Shown here piece by piece: positions 1 through 7,735 of a stretch of DNA of 64,000 bases. The stretch is taken from NCBI RefSeq assembly GCF_000576425.1, contig NZ_KK069989.1, positions 1 through 64,000 of the forward strand, in the 5' to 3' direction. The translations under genes and the position numbers were made by a program. How positions within the stretch are numbered: the first letter of the stretch is position 1; each line of letters begins with the position of its first letter. The notes below the pieces were generated by a model. The model did no database searches and was not told the DNA's origin. It was given only the letters and a program-made list of their open reading frames with translations. The stretch comes from Brachybacterium phenoliresistens. GTDB taxonomy: Bacteria; Actinomycetota; Actinomycetes; Actinomycetales; Dermabacteraceae.

Positions 1-135
1 CCGCGAAAGCGGCTTGAATTTGCTACGCCAAGAGAGGTATTCTCCGAGTACCTGTTGCGCTGACCGTTAGAACTCGCCGCGCTTTCCGGGAACAGAACGG
101 TGCAATCTCTCGAACGCGCCCGCAGCCTCCTTCGT

Positions 136-208
136 GCGACCGCTCCCTCGCGAACCCGCTCGCTCCGTCTCGATCGAGGGCGACCGCTTCCTCGCGAACC
201 CGCTCGCT
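136..208. repeat. Imperfect 29-bp direct repeat, two copies
   Basis: Copies at 136-164 and 180-208 agree at 28 of 29 positions, giving a 44-base period. They lie in a stretch rich in CTCG/CGAG words upstream of the polyol operon promoter. The function is unknown; it may be a slippage product or an upstream regulatory array. Confidence 0.8.
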
Positions 209-305
209 CTCTCGCTCGCTCTCTCTCGAGCGCGGCCGTTCCCTCTCGAGCGAGCGCGCCCGCTCTCGCGGGCCGTGACCGGACGGATCGGCGCGCGACC
301 TGCGA

Positions 306-349
306 CGGAACATTTGTGCTTGACGGATGTTCCGCGACGGGCCTAGCCT
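306..349 (+). promoter_or_regulatory. Promoter with inverted-repeat operator for the polyol operon
   Basis: A -35 box TTGACG (320-325) and a -10 box TAGCCT (344-349) are separated by 18 bases. A perfect 8-bp inverted repeat, CGGAACAT (306-313) and ATGTTCCG (327-334), straddles the -35 box, so a bound repressor would occlude RNA polymerase. The regulator is not in the window and probably lies upstream. Operator function is inferred from symmetry and position. Confidence 0.6.
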
Positions 350-399
350 CGACCCTGCCCGACCCCACGGGATGGACCCCATCGAAGGAGATGACCGCG

Positions 400-1539
400 A
401 TGAGCGAGACCCAGACGATCCCCGCGACCGACCCCACCGCCGCGACCCCGGCCCGCGAGATTCCCGCCACCATGAAGGCCGTCGTGATGCATGCCCCCGA
501 GGACTACCGCCTCGAGGAGCTGCAGGTCCCGACGCCCGCCGCCGACGAGCTGCTGATCCGCGTCGAGGCCGTCGGCGTCTGCGCGAGCGACCTGAAGTGC
601 TACCACGGCGCCACGAAGTTCTGGGGCGACGAGAACCGCGACCGCTGGGTCCAGCCCGGCGTCACCCCCGGCCACGAGCTCGTCGGCGAGGTCGTCGCAG
701 GATCCGACGAGGCGCTGGCCCACCACGGCGTCTCCCTCGGCGACCGCATCGCCTGCGAGCAGATCGTCCCCTGCGGCGAGTGCCTGTACTGCACCCGCGG
801 CTGGTACTGGATGTGCGGCCCCCACGACATGTTCGGCTTCAAGCACTACGACGGGGCCATGGCCGAGTACATGATCGTGCCGAGCCTCGCCCGCGCCCAC
901 AGGGTCTCCGGCGACATCCCCGCCCACCACGCCGCCTTCTCCGAGCCGCTGTCCTGCTCCCTGCACGCCGTCGAGCGCGCGCAGATCACCTTCGACGACG
1001 TCGTCGTGGTCGCCGGCTGCGGCCCCATCGGCCTCGGCGCGGTGATCGGCGCGAGCCACAAGACCCCCAAGCAGGTCATCGCCCTCGACTTCGACGACGA
1101 CAAGCTCGCCCTGGCGAAGAAGTGCGGCGCCGACCTCACCCTGAACCCCGGGAAGGTCGACGTGGTCGAGGAGATCCGCGCCCTGACCGGCGGCTACGGC
1201 GCCGACGTCTACATAGAGTGCACCGGCCACCCCAGCGCCGTGAAGCAGGGGCTGACCCTGCTGCGCAAGCTGGGCCGCTTCGTGGAGTACTCCGTGTTCA
1301 AGGACGACGTCACCGTCGACTGGTCGATCATCTCCGACGACAAGGAGCTCGACGTCCTCGGCGCGCACCTGGGGCCGAACTGCTGGCCGGCCGCCATCAA
1401 GATCATCGAGTCCGGGGTTCTGCCCATGGAGGAGATCTGCACCCACCAGTTCGGCCTGGAGGACTTCCAGACCGCGCTGGACACCGTCGGCGACTCCTCC
1501 GGCGCCTCCGTCAAGGTCTCCATCGTCCCCGGCTCCTGA
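400..1539 (+). CDS. eltD: Zinc-dependent polyol dehydrogenase, erythritol/L-threitol dehydrogenase (EltD) type
   Basis: A 379-residue medium-chain zinc alcohol dehydrogenase. It probably oxidises a tetritol to a ketose with NAD+ in the cytoplasm. Visible features are the catalytic Cys in GVCASDLKC (about residue 61), GHE near residue 91, structural-zinc cysteines in CGECLYC and the following C (about 125-139), and the nucleotide fold AGCGPIGLG near 206. The regions AKFWGDEN and DDKELDVLGAHLGP recall mycobacterial EltD; this comes from memory, not a search. The start at 400 is preferred over the in-frame ATG at 391 because GAAGGAG ends at 390, giving 9-base spacing. It heads an operon with a polyol permease and an SDR dehydrogenase. 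The exact polyol is inferred. Confidence 0.8.
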   Translation: MSETQTIPATDPTAATPAREIPATMKAVVMHAPEDYRLEELQVPTPAADELLIRVEAVGVCASDLKCYHGATKFWGDENRDRWVQPGVTPGHELVGEVVAGSDEALAHHGVSLGDRIACEQIVPCGECLYCTRGWYWMCGPHDMFGFKHYDGAMAEYMIVPSLARAHRVSGDIPAHHAAFSEPLSCSLHAVERAQITFDDVVVVAGCGPIGLGAVIGASHKTPKQVIALDFDDDKLALAKKCGADLTLNPGKVDVVEEIRALTGGYGADVYIECTGHPSAVKQGLTLLRKLGRFVEYSVFKDDVTVDWSIISDDKELDVLGAHLGPNCWPAAIKIIESGVLPMEEICTHQFGLEDFQTALDTVGDSSGASVKVSIVPGS

Positions 1540-1576
1540 GCCGTCGCCGTCCCTCCCCGCACGAAGGAGTGCCCCC

Positions 1577-2935
1577 ATGAGCTCGACCTCCACCTCCTCG
1601 CCGGCATCGGCCGCCCCGATCCCCGGCACCGACCAGGAGTCCTTCCTGGACCGGCTCGGCATCCCCCACGCCCTGCGCTGGGGCTTCCTGGGCGTGCTCG
1701 TCTTCATGACGGGCAACGGCGTGGAGACGAACTTCGTCTCCCCGCACATCGCGAACGTCCTCGGCGGCGGCGACGACAAGATCAACCTCGCCGCCACCAT
1801 CATCACCGTCTACAGCCTGTCGGCCCTGATCGGCTCCTACCTCGCCGGGGCGCTGTCGGACCTGTGGGGCCCGCGGCGCGTCATGCTGCTGGGCGTCACG
1901 GTGTGGGTCGTCTTCCAGGCCGCCTTCGTCGGCGCGCTGGCCACCGGCTCCGTGCCGCTGATCTTCCTCACCTACGCGGTGCGCGGCTTCGGCTTCCCGC
2001 TGTTCGCCTTCGCGTTCCTGGTGTGGATCAACACCGTGGTGAACAAGGAGCGCAACGGCGCGGCGGTCGGCTGGTTCTACGTCATGTTCACCGGCGGCAT
2101 GCCGACCATCGGCTCCCTGGTCGCGATCGTGCTGATCCCGGGTCTGGGCGGCGGGCTCGGCGGGGAGCGCTGGACGATGATCGCCTCGACCGCGATCGTC
2201 ATCGCCGGATTCCTCATCGCCCGCCTCGGCGTCCGCGAGGAGCACGGCGACAAGCGCCTGGCCCCCGCGGGGGAGAGCGCCGCCCGGGTGATCCTGTCCG
2301 GCGTCACCCTCGCCGCCACCAACCGCCGCGTGATGATGGGCTTCCTGACCCGCCTGATCAACACCGCCCCGCAGTTCGGCATGTTCATCATCCTGCCCAC
2401 CGTCATCGCCGACACCCTGGGCTGGGGCCAGTCCCGCTGGCTGCTCATGACCTCGGTGATCTTCGCCGGCAACATCCTGTTCAACGCCGCCTTCGGGGCG
2501 CTCGGCGACAGGATCGGCTGGACCACCACGGTGCGCTGGTTCGGCATCGTCGGCTCCGCCATCGGCCTGCTGGCCTGGTGGTACGTGCCGCACTGGGTGC
2601 CGGCCGGCTCGGACTGGGGCTTCGTCGTCGCGGTCGCGGCGGGCACCGTCTTCGGCATCCTGCTGGCCGGCTTCGTGCCGCTCGGCGCGATCATGCCGGC
2701 GCTGGCCCCGCAGCACAAGGGTGCGGCGATGGCCATGTACACCACCGCCGCCGGCGGTGCGACCTTCCTCGGCTCCGCCGTGGTCGCCCTGGTCCGCCCC
2801 TGGGGCGGGGACGTCGGGGTGGTCTGGGCCTTCGTCGCCCTCTACGGCTGCGCCTTCGTGATGACCTTCTTCCTCAAGGTCCATCAGCCCCGGCTGCACG
2901 GCCCGGTCCCGGAGGCCGATGCCGTCCGCGCCTGA
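1577..2935 (+). CDS. MFS polyol permease (RbtT/DalT-like)
   Basis: A 452-residue major facilitator protein with about twelve hydrophobic segments and an MFS loop motif around GALSDLWGPRR between helices 2 and 3. The second half has a matching GALGDRIGWTTTVRW loop. It resembles the polyol permease group that includes ribitol and arabitol transporters. An AAGGAG site lies just upstream of the ATG. It starts 37 bases after the dehydrogenase gene and precedes an SDR gene, so it probably imports the polyol oxidised by its neighbours. A paralogue of similar sequence lies at 60181-61500. Substrate is inferred from context. Confidence 0.85.
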   Translation: MSSTSTSSPASAAPIPGTDQESFLDRLGIPHALRWGFLGVLVFMTGNGVETNFVSPHIANVLGGGDDKINLAATIITVYSLSALIGSYLAGALSDLWGPRRVMLLGVTVWVVFQAAFVGALATGSVPLIFLTYAVRGFGFPLFAFAFLVWINTVVNKERNGAAVGWFYVMFTGGMPTIGSLVAIVLIPGLGGGLGGERWTMIASTAIVIAGFLIARLGVREEHGDKRLAPAGESAARVILSGVTLAATNRRVMMGFLTRLINTAPQFGMFIILPTVIADTLGWGQSRWLLMTSVIFAGNILFNAAFGALGDRIGWTTTVRWFGIVGSAIGLLAWWYVPHWVPAGSDWGFVVAVAAGTVFGILLAGFVPLGAIMPALAPQHKGAAMAMYTTAAGGATFLGSAVVALVRPWGGDVGVVWAFVALYGCAFVMTFFLKVHQPRLHGPVPEADAVRA

Positions 2936-3039
2936 GGGCACCGTCCCGGTCCCTCCGCCCCGGGCGGCCCGCCCCGCCCCCGTCCCCGCCTCCCACCGCC
3001 GCACTCCCGCACACCTCGCCTTCCACGAACGGAGCCACC

Positions 3040-3825
3040 ATGCCCACCCCGATCTCCCCCCTGTTCGACCTGACCGGCCGTACCGCCCTCGTCACCGGCG
3101 GCGCCAAGGGCCTCGGCCTGGCGATGGCCCGGGCCCTCGCCGAGCACGGCGCCGACATCGTGCTGGCGGACATCGACGACGCCGTCGGCGAGAAGGCGGC
3201 CGCCGAGCTGGCCGAGTCCGCCGGCGTGCGCACCGGCTACCGCCACGTCGACGTCACCTCTCCCGATGCCGTCGACGCGGTCGTGGCCGATGTCGTCGCC
3301 GAGTTCGGCGGGATCCACATCCTGCTCAACAACGCCGGCATGGTCATCCACCAGAACCTCGAGGACGTGACCGCCGAGAACTGGCGCAAGGTCATGGCAC
3401 TGAACCTCGACGGCGTCTTCCACGTGCTGCAGGCCGTGGGCCGCCACATGCTCGAGCGCGGCAGCGGCAGCATCATCAACACCGGCTCGATGAGCGGCAT
3501 CATCGCCAACGTCCCCCAGGCCCAGGCGTCCTACAACGCCTCCAAGGCCGCCGTCCACAACCTCACCCGCAGCGCGGCCCTCGAATGGGCGGGCCGCGGG
3601 GTGCGGGTCAACGCGATCGCCCCCGGGTACATGAAGACCGAGCTCACCCGCGAGTTCTTCGAGGCCGGCGGCCCGCAGATCGACCAGTGGATGCTGATGA
3701 CGCCGATGTCCCGCCCGGGCGAGCCCCACGAGCTCGGCGGCGCGGCCGTCTACCTGGCCTCGGATGCGAGCAGCTTCGTGACCGGCTCGGTCCTCTCGAT
3801 CGACGGCGGCTACACCGCGGCCTGA
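3040..3825 (+). CDS. SDR-family (sugar-alcohol) dehydrogenase
   Basis: A 261-residue classical short-chain dehydrogenase. It has the cofactor motif TGGAKGLG (about residues 19-26), NNAG near 98, catalytic Ser in NTGSMSG near 150, and YNASK with Tyr165 and Lys169. The acidic residue after the second strand (VLADIDD) suggests NAD(H) rather than NADP(H). The ATG at 3040 follows an ACGGAG ribosome site and starts the family's conserved N-terminus. It is the third gene of the polyol operon and likely performs a second oxidation or reduction of the same substrate. The precise substrate cannot be read from sequence. Confidence 0.85.
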   Translation: MPTPISPLFDLTGRTALVTGGAKGLGLAMARALAEHGADIVLADIDDAVGEKAAAELAESAGVRTGYRHVDVTSPDAVDAVVADVVAEFGGIHILLNNAGMVIHQNLEDVTAENWRKVMALNLDGVFHVLQAVGRHMLERGSGSIINTGSMSGIIANVPQAQASYNASKAAVHNLTRSAALEWAGRGVRVNAIAPGYMKTELTREFFEAGGPQIDQWMLMTPMSRPGEPHELGGAAVYLASDASSFVTGSVLSIDGGYTAA

Positions 3826-3844
3826 GCGCGATCACGCGTCCGAT

Positions 3845-3882
3845 GGGCTGCGCCGCTCCGTCTGCGATGGGCGGCGCAGCCC
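3845..3882. terminator. Candidate hairpin terminator after the polyol operon
   Basis: Perfect 12-bp arms GGGCTGCGCCGC (3845-3856) and GCGGCGCAGCCC (3871-3882) flank a 14-base loop, 20 bases after the SDR stop codon. There is no T-tract, as is common in high-GC actinobacteria, so termination is inferred from position and stem strength only. Confidence 0.5.
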
Positions 3883-3904
3883 TCTGCGGCGGGGAGGCTG
3901 CCGT

Positions 3905-3939
3905 CGGGGCGTCCGGGACCTCGAAGGGCGGCTGCGCCC
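3905..3939. repeat. 35-bp copy of an FAD-oxidoreductase gene segment
   Basis: This stretch matches 5766-5800, which lies inside the FAD oxidoreductase gene, at 34 of 35 positions; the only difference is 3917 G versus 5778 C. Read on the minus strand it encodes the same peptide core, AQPPFEVPDAP. Homology stops sharply at both ends. It lies just upstream of the metallopeptidase gene and looks like a recombination or duplication scar. Confidence 0.85.
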
Positions 3940-3952
3940 TGCGGCGGCTCCG

Positions 3953-3958
3953 TATAGT
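3953..3958 (+). promoter_or_regulatory. -10 box for leaderless transcription of the metallopeptidase gene
   Basis: TATAGT ends 7 bases before the ATG at 3966, the spacing expected when transcription starts at or next to the A of the start codon. No ribosome binding site is seen. No good -35 box is visible. Confidence 0.55.
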
Positions 3959-3965
3959 GGCCCGC

Positions 3966-5126
3966 ATGGTGGCACAGGGGGATCGGGAACGGTACATCGC
4001 CGGGGACCCCAGGACTTCCCCTCAGGAACTGGCGGATCTGGCCGGCCGCCGCTGGGATCTTCACGCCGTCATCGCGGCGAACCCGCGCACCCATCCGGCC
4101 CTGCGCCGCTGGATCGCCTCGGTGAACCCGCACGGCATGGCTCGCCCGCCCGCGGCGCCTGCTGCTCCGAGGCGGCATGGCCGCCCGCCCGCCGGCTTTC
4201 CGCCGCCCGGCCGCCCGCCCTTCGCTCCTCGGACGCCGCCGCGACGTGGTGGGATCGGAGGGTGTCTCGCAGGGTGCGGATGCTCCACGCTGGTGCTCGT
4301 GCTGGTGGCGATGGTGCTCCTCGGTGCCGGCGCGCTGCTCTCGCCCGACGGATCCGATCGCCCCGTTGCCGGTGGCGGTCACCCCTCGCCCTCGGGCGGT
4401 TCCGGTGACCCCGCGGTCGACGAGCAGCTGGCGATCTTCGACGCGGAACGGGAGCGATACTACGAGCTCGTGGCGGAGCTGGAGGGCAATCCCGCTGCTC
4501 CGCTGGTGACCCTTCCCGGCCAGTACGCACGGCTGGAGGACCGCGCGGCATCGGTGGGCACCAACGAGTTCTCGGCGCAGTCCGTGGCGCAGGAGGCGCA
4601 GCGGCGTCGCGAGGACCTGGAGCAGCACGTCGACGCCGCGGCGGATCGCGCCGCCAACAGCTCGGGTTCCCTCAGCGAGGGTCTCGTCGACGAGGCCGGG
4701 GACGGACTCATCGATATCCGCTGGGACGCAGATGCCGTGTGCGCGCAGAGCGAGAGGGAAGGCTGGACCACGTCCGGCTGCGTCCTCGGGGCGGACGCGC
4801 TCACTGTCCATCTCCAGCCCGAAGACTCGTTCACCGGGGAATGGGACATACAGATGACCGTTCAGCATGAACTGGCACACGTCTACCAGCGAGCGGATCG
4901 CGCCAGATTCGACGATGGGTCCAGCGAATACGACGAGCTGCTCGAGCAGGGTCTGTTCCAGGGCAGCGAAGAGCTGATGGCAGACTGCTACGCCCTCACC
5001 TACTACGACGAATGGACGCTGGAGACCGACTCCGTGGAGGTCGGCTACGGATACGTCTGCGACGAGAGCGAGCGCGATGCGATCCGCGCGTGGTCCGCGA
5101 GCATCGATGCGCCCATGCCTGGCTGA
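3966..5126 (+). CDS. Membrane-anchored putative zinc metallopeptidase with LRV-like N-terminal domain
   Basis: A 386-residue protein. Residues 1-50 (GDPRTSPQELADLAGRR... VIAANPRTHPALRRWI) look like the leucine-rich-repeat variant module of many actinobacterial proteins. A Pro/Arg-rich linker follows, then one membrane segment at about 100-125 (LVLVLVAMVLLGAGALL), then an extracytoplasmic part. That part has HELAH at 301-305 and a downstream EELMADCYA near 335, resembling an HExxH...E(x)nAD zinc site. A peptidase acting outside the membrane is plausible but unproven. Leaderless start: a -10 box lies 7 bases upstream. The gene may have been inserted here, because it is bordered by a gene fragment and a 35-bp repeat. 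Confidence 0.7.
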   Translation: MVAQGDRERYIAGDPRTSPQELADLAGRRWDLHAVIAANPRTHPALRRWIASVNPHGMARPPAAPAAPRRHGRPPAGFPPPGRPPFAPRTPPRRGGIGGCLAGCGCSTLVLVLVAMVLLGAGALLSPDGSDRPVAGGGHPSPSGGSGDPAVDEQLAIFDAERERYYELVAELEGNPAAPLVTLPGQYARLEDRAASVGTNEFSAQSVAQEAQRRREDLEQHVDAAADRAANSSGSLSEGLVDEAGDGLIDIRWDADAVCAQSEREGWTTSGCVLGADALTVHLQPEDSFTGEWDIQMTVQHELAHVYQRADRARFDDGSSEYDELLEQGLFQGSEELMADCYALTYYDEWTLETDSVEVGYGYVCDESERDAIRAWSASIDAPMPG

Positions 5127-5173
5127 GCCTCGCCACCCGGCGTGAGGCGGAGGGCTCCGCCCTGGGCGGGGGC

Positions 5174-5389
5174 ATGTTCGACACCGCCGCGGACACGGTG
5201 CGCGGCGGCAAGATGTGGGCCTTCGCCTACTCCGGCCACCCCGAGGTGATCACCGCGCAGCTGCAGCAGGGCCTCGCCGCCCAGGGCGTCCCGCACGCCG
5301 AGGCGCTGCAGGGCGTCGCCCTGCCCGAGCGCAGCGTCGGCGCCTCCCCGCAGGGGGCCCGGGCCCGGATCAACGGCCTGGCGCGCTGA
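5174..5389 (+). pseudogene. Orphan C-terminal fragment of an unrecognised protein
   Basis: A 71-residue frame starting MFDTAADTVRGGKMWAFAYSGH and ending GARARINGLAR. It reads like the carboxyl end of a larger cytoplasmic protein: amphipathic helices, no signal peptide, and no complete fold. I do not recognise the family. The frame continues upstream without a stop to 5012, but that part overlaps the metallopeptidase C-terminus in another frame and is not credible. Its last 20 bases overlap the convergent FAD oxidoreductase gene. A truncation by the event that placed the metallopeptidase gene here is my inference. Confidence 0.45.
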
Positions 5390-6920
5390 CCGGCGGGCCG
5401 ACGGGAGCGCGCAGCTCGCGCGGAAGCTCCTCGAGCAGCCGCAGCCACAGCTCGGAGGCCGTCGGGTAGGACGCCACGGCGTGGCGCAGCACGGCGACCG
5501 GCACCCGCCCGGTGATCGCGACGGTCGCGGCGTGGACGAGCTCAGCGGCCTCCGGGCCGACGAAGGCCGCCCCGAGCAGCAGCCCCGTGGCGCGGTCCAC
5601 GACGATCTGCGCCCGGCCGGGCACCGCGTCCCGCAGCAGCGCCGTCCCGGCCGCGGCCCCGAAGGGCACCTGCGCGGTGACGACCTCGGCGCCCCGCTCC
5701 CGGGCCTGCGCCTCCGTCTCGCCGACGCTCGCGACCTGCGGATCGGTGAACACGACCTGCGGCACCGGGGCGTCCGGCACCTCGAAGGGCGGCTGCGCCC
5801 CGGTCGCGGCGGCCGCGATCCGCGCCCCGACCACCCGGGCGCGGTGCTTGCCCCAGTGGGTCAGCGGCGCCTCGCCGCTCGCATCGCCGACGGCATGCAG
5901 CCAGGCCGGGAGGCGGCCGGCGAGCACCTCGTCCGCGCCGAGGCCGATGCTCTCCAGGCCCACGTCCCCCAGCCGGGGCCGGCGGCCCGTGGCCACGAGC
6001 ACCTCGTCGGCCTCGTGCTCGGTGCCGTCCTCGCAGCGCACGGTCACCGTCCCGCCGTGGACCCGCCCCAGCCCGGTCGGCTGCGCCTGCGGCCGATGGG
6101 CCTGCGCGACACGCGCCTCGCGCACGATCCGGACCCCGGCGCCCTCGAGCGACTCCGCGACGGCCTCGCCGGCGAAGGGCTCCGCCGAGGACAGCAGCGC
6201 GTCCCCGCGCACCAGCATCGTCACCGCTGAGCCGAGCGCCCGCATCCAGGTCGCCGCCTCGCAGGCCACCACCCCGCCGCCGATGGTCACCAGACGCTCC
6301 GGCACCTCCACCACGCCCGTCGCATCGCGCGAGGTCCACGGCTCGATCCCCTGCAGCGGGCCGGGGATCGCGGCCTCGCTGCCGGTGGCGAGGACCACCG
6401 CGTGGCGGGCCGCGAGCACGCGCCGCGTGCCGTCGGCCGCGAGGACCTCGACGCGGCGCTCGCCGACCAGCCGTCCGTGGCCCCGCTCGAGGGCCAGCCC
6501 CGCTCCCTCGGCCCAGCGCGCCTGGCCGGCATCGTCGTAGTGGGAGACCCAGTCGTCGCGCCGCGCGAGCAGCGCCTCGGGCTCGAGGGCCGCGGTCGCC
6601 ACGCCCGGCAGCGTCTCGGTGGTGCGGGCGACGTCGATCGGGCGCAGCAGCGCCTTCGAGGGCATGCACGCGTAGTACGAGCATTCCCCGCCCAGCAGGG
6701 CCTCCTCGACGATCGCGGCGGTGAGGTCGGTGCCCTCGATCGCGTACTGGGCGGCGTTCTCGCCGACGGGCCCGCCGCCGAGGACGATCACGTCGTAGGT
6801 GGCATCGGGCGCGGACGGGGACGCAGCCCCGGAGGCGGAGTCGTCCGGGGCGGAGTCGGCGGTGTCGCGGACGGCGGTGTCGGGGACGGCGGGGGCGGCG
6901 GACTGCTGCGGTGCGCTCAT
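5370..6920 (-). CDS. Pyridine nucleotide-disulfide oxidoreductase (FAD-dependent)
   Basis: A 516-residue flavoprotein of the dihydrolipoamide dehydrogenase/mercuric reductase class. After a 40-residue Asp/Ala/Ser-rich extension come the FAD motif VLGGGPVGE (about 46-54) and the redox-active CSYYAC, Cys80 and Cys85 in the usual CX4C spacing followed by MPSKALLRP. Next are the NAD(P) motif TIGGGVVACE, a second FAD-contact segment LHAVGDASG, and a C-terminal dimer domain. The usual dimer-interface His-x4-Glu is not evident; the end reads YPTASELWLRLLEE. The physiological substrate is unknown. The ATG at 6920 is chosen because it begins the reading frame closest to the fold; upstream codons lack support. 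Confidence 0.85.
   Translation of the reverse strand: MSAPQQSAAPAVPDTAVRDTADSAPDDSASGAASPSAPDATYDVIVLGGGPVGENAAQYAIEGTDLTAAIVEEALLGGECSYYACMPSKALLRPIDVARTTETLPGVATAALEPEALLARRDDWVSHYDDAGQARWAEGAGLALERGHGRLVGERRVEVLAADGTRRVLAARHAVVLATGSEAAIPGPLQGIEPWTSRDATGVVEVPERLVTIGGGVVACEAATWMRALGSAVTMLVRGDALLSSAEPFAGEAVAESLEGAGVRIVREARVAQAHRPQAQPTGLGRVHGGTVTVRCEDGTEHEADEVLVATGRRPRLGDVGLESIGLGADEVLAGRLPAWLHAVGDASGEAPLTHWGKHRARVVGARIAAAATGAQPPFEVPDAPVPQVVFTDPQVASVGETEAQARERGAEVVTAQVPFGAAAGTALLRDAVPGRAQIVVDRATGLLLGAAFVGPEAAELVHAATVAITGRVPVAVLRHAVASYPTASELWLRLLEELPRELRAPVGPPVSAPGR
5766..5800. repeat. Parent copy of the 35-bp repeat
   Basis: This segment inside the FAD oxidoreductase coding sequence matches 3905-3939 with one mismatch. 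Because it sits in a conserved reading frame, it is the likely source of the upstream copy. Confidence 0.85.
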
Positions 6921-7011
6921 GGGGCCATGCTCCCACCCGGGCGCCCGCGACGGAGGTCCGCAGCTCCTGACGATCCGCGAGAGCCGATGGTGCCGACCGC
7001 GCGGGGCGGGG

Positions 7012-7075
7012 CAGACTGTCCGGCATGACCCTCCGTCCTCCTGCACCGCCGTTCCGCGGCGCGAAGCGGCGATGA
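7012..7075 (+). promoter_or_regulatory. -10 box and 16-codon leaderless upstream ORF
   Basis: CAGACT (7012-7017) ends 7 bases before an ATG at 7025, the leaderless arrangement. That ATG opens a 16-codon frame (MTLRPPAPPFRGAKRR) whose TGA stop (7073-7075) overlaps the ATG of the next gene (7072) as ATGA. The next gene has no good ribosome site, so its translation may depend on re-initiation after this short frame. Confidence 0.45.
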
Positions 7076-7698
7076 CCGCGGCGCGAGAGGCCCAGGCAGC
7101 GCTGCTCCCCCTGATCGCGGAGGCGAGCAGCCGGCCCTGCCGCGCGGGGGCGAGAGCGCTGACATGGGCGGGGGACGACGGTTTCGCCCTGCGCCTGACC
7201 CTTCAGCTGCCCTCGCGGCCGACCGGCACCCGCTCCGTCCCCGCGATCGTGCACGTGCAGGTCACCGCGCAGCGGCTGGGGCGGTGGCGCCGGGAGCACG
7301 ATCTGCCGGCGGAGCAGGGGAGCGTCCTGTCGGTGCCGCTGGGGCTGCTGACCTCCCGCGCGCAGGGGCGGCGCTGGGAGATCGGGGACCCGCAGCGCGA
7401 CCGGACAGCGCAGGAGATCGCCGATGCCGTCGAGGAGCACGCCCTGCCCCTGCTCGCGCTGCTGCAGGAGCCGGAAGCGGCCTGCCCTCTGCTCGCCCGG
7501 CACCTCTGGGGCATCTCCGCCCGGCTGCCGGAGGACGTCGCCCCGCCGCCCGTGGACTATCTCCTGTGCTGGGGCCGCGACGACCTGGTGGGGGAGATGG
7601 TGGTGCAGGCACGCACGGTGGCACGGTTCCGCCAGGACCTGGCGGGCCCGCACCCCTGCGACTGGGTGGAGCTGGCCCGATCCGTCGGCGCGGTCTGA
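7072..7698 (+). CDS. DUF4304-like protein of unknown function
   Basis: A 208-residue soluble protein without membrane segments. The middle (VHVQVTAQRLGRWRRE ... LSVPLGLL ... RWEIGDPQRDRTAQEIADAVEEHALPLLALL) follows the strand, Trp and helix order I associate with DUF4304 proteins. I cannot confirm this without a profile search. Function is unknown. It starts with an ATGA overlap on a 16-codon upstream frame, is divergent from the FAD oxidoreductase gene, and precedes a NUDIX gene by 37 bases on the same strand. Confidence 0.65.
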   Translation: MTAAREAQAALLPLIAEASSRPCRAGARALTWAGDDGFALRLTLQLPSRPTGTRSVPAIVHVQVTAQRLGRWRREHDLPAEQGSVLSVPLGLLTSRAQGRRWEIGDPQRDRTAQEIADAVEEHALPLLALLQEPEAACPLLARHLWGISARLPEDVAPPPVDYLLCWGRDDLVGEMVVQARTVARFRQDLAGPHPCDWVELARSVGAV

Positions 7699-7735
7699 GA
7701 TCCGTCGCGCCAGCCTGCTGTGCGAGCATGACGCC

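Larger units (their letters stand above)
1..399. other. Upstream region of the polyol operon, no gene recognised
   Basis: No credible gene lies here. Open frames exist on both strands, but they translate to low-complexity Arg/Ser/Glu-rich strings that mirror a TCG/CGA-rich composition, with no domain and no convincing start signal. The stretch holds an imperfect direct repeat (136-208), a promoter (320-349) and an inverted repeat (306-334) that read into the dehydrogenase gene. Confidence 0.7.

Noticed and set aside
23-382. Minus-strand frame encoding an Arg/Glu/Ser-rich 119-residue protein
   Set aside because: It mirrors a CTCG/GAGC-rich sequence, has no ribosome site or domain, and lies opposite the promoter region.
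3845-3882. Inverted repeat considered as a transposon end
   Set aside because: No transposase, no target duplication and no second copy; a hairpin after an operon end is simpler.
2919-3965. 5' part of the long plus-strand frame leading into the metallopeptidase
   Set aside because: It overlaps the SDR gene in another frame and is Arg/Pro-rich; the real start is the leaderless ATG at 3966.
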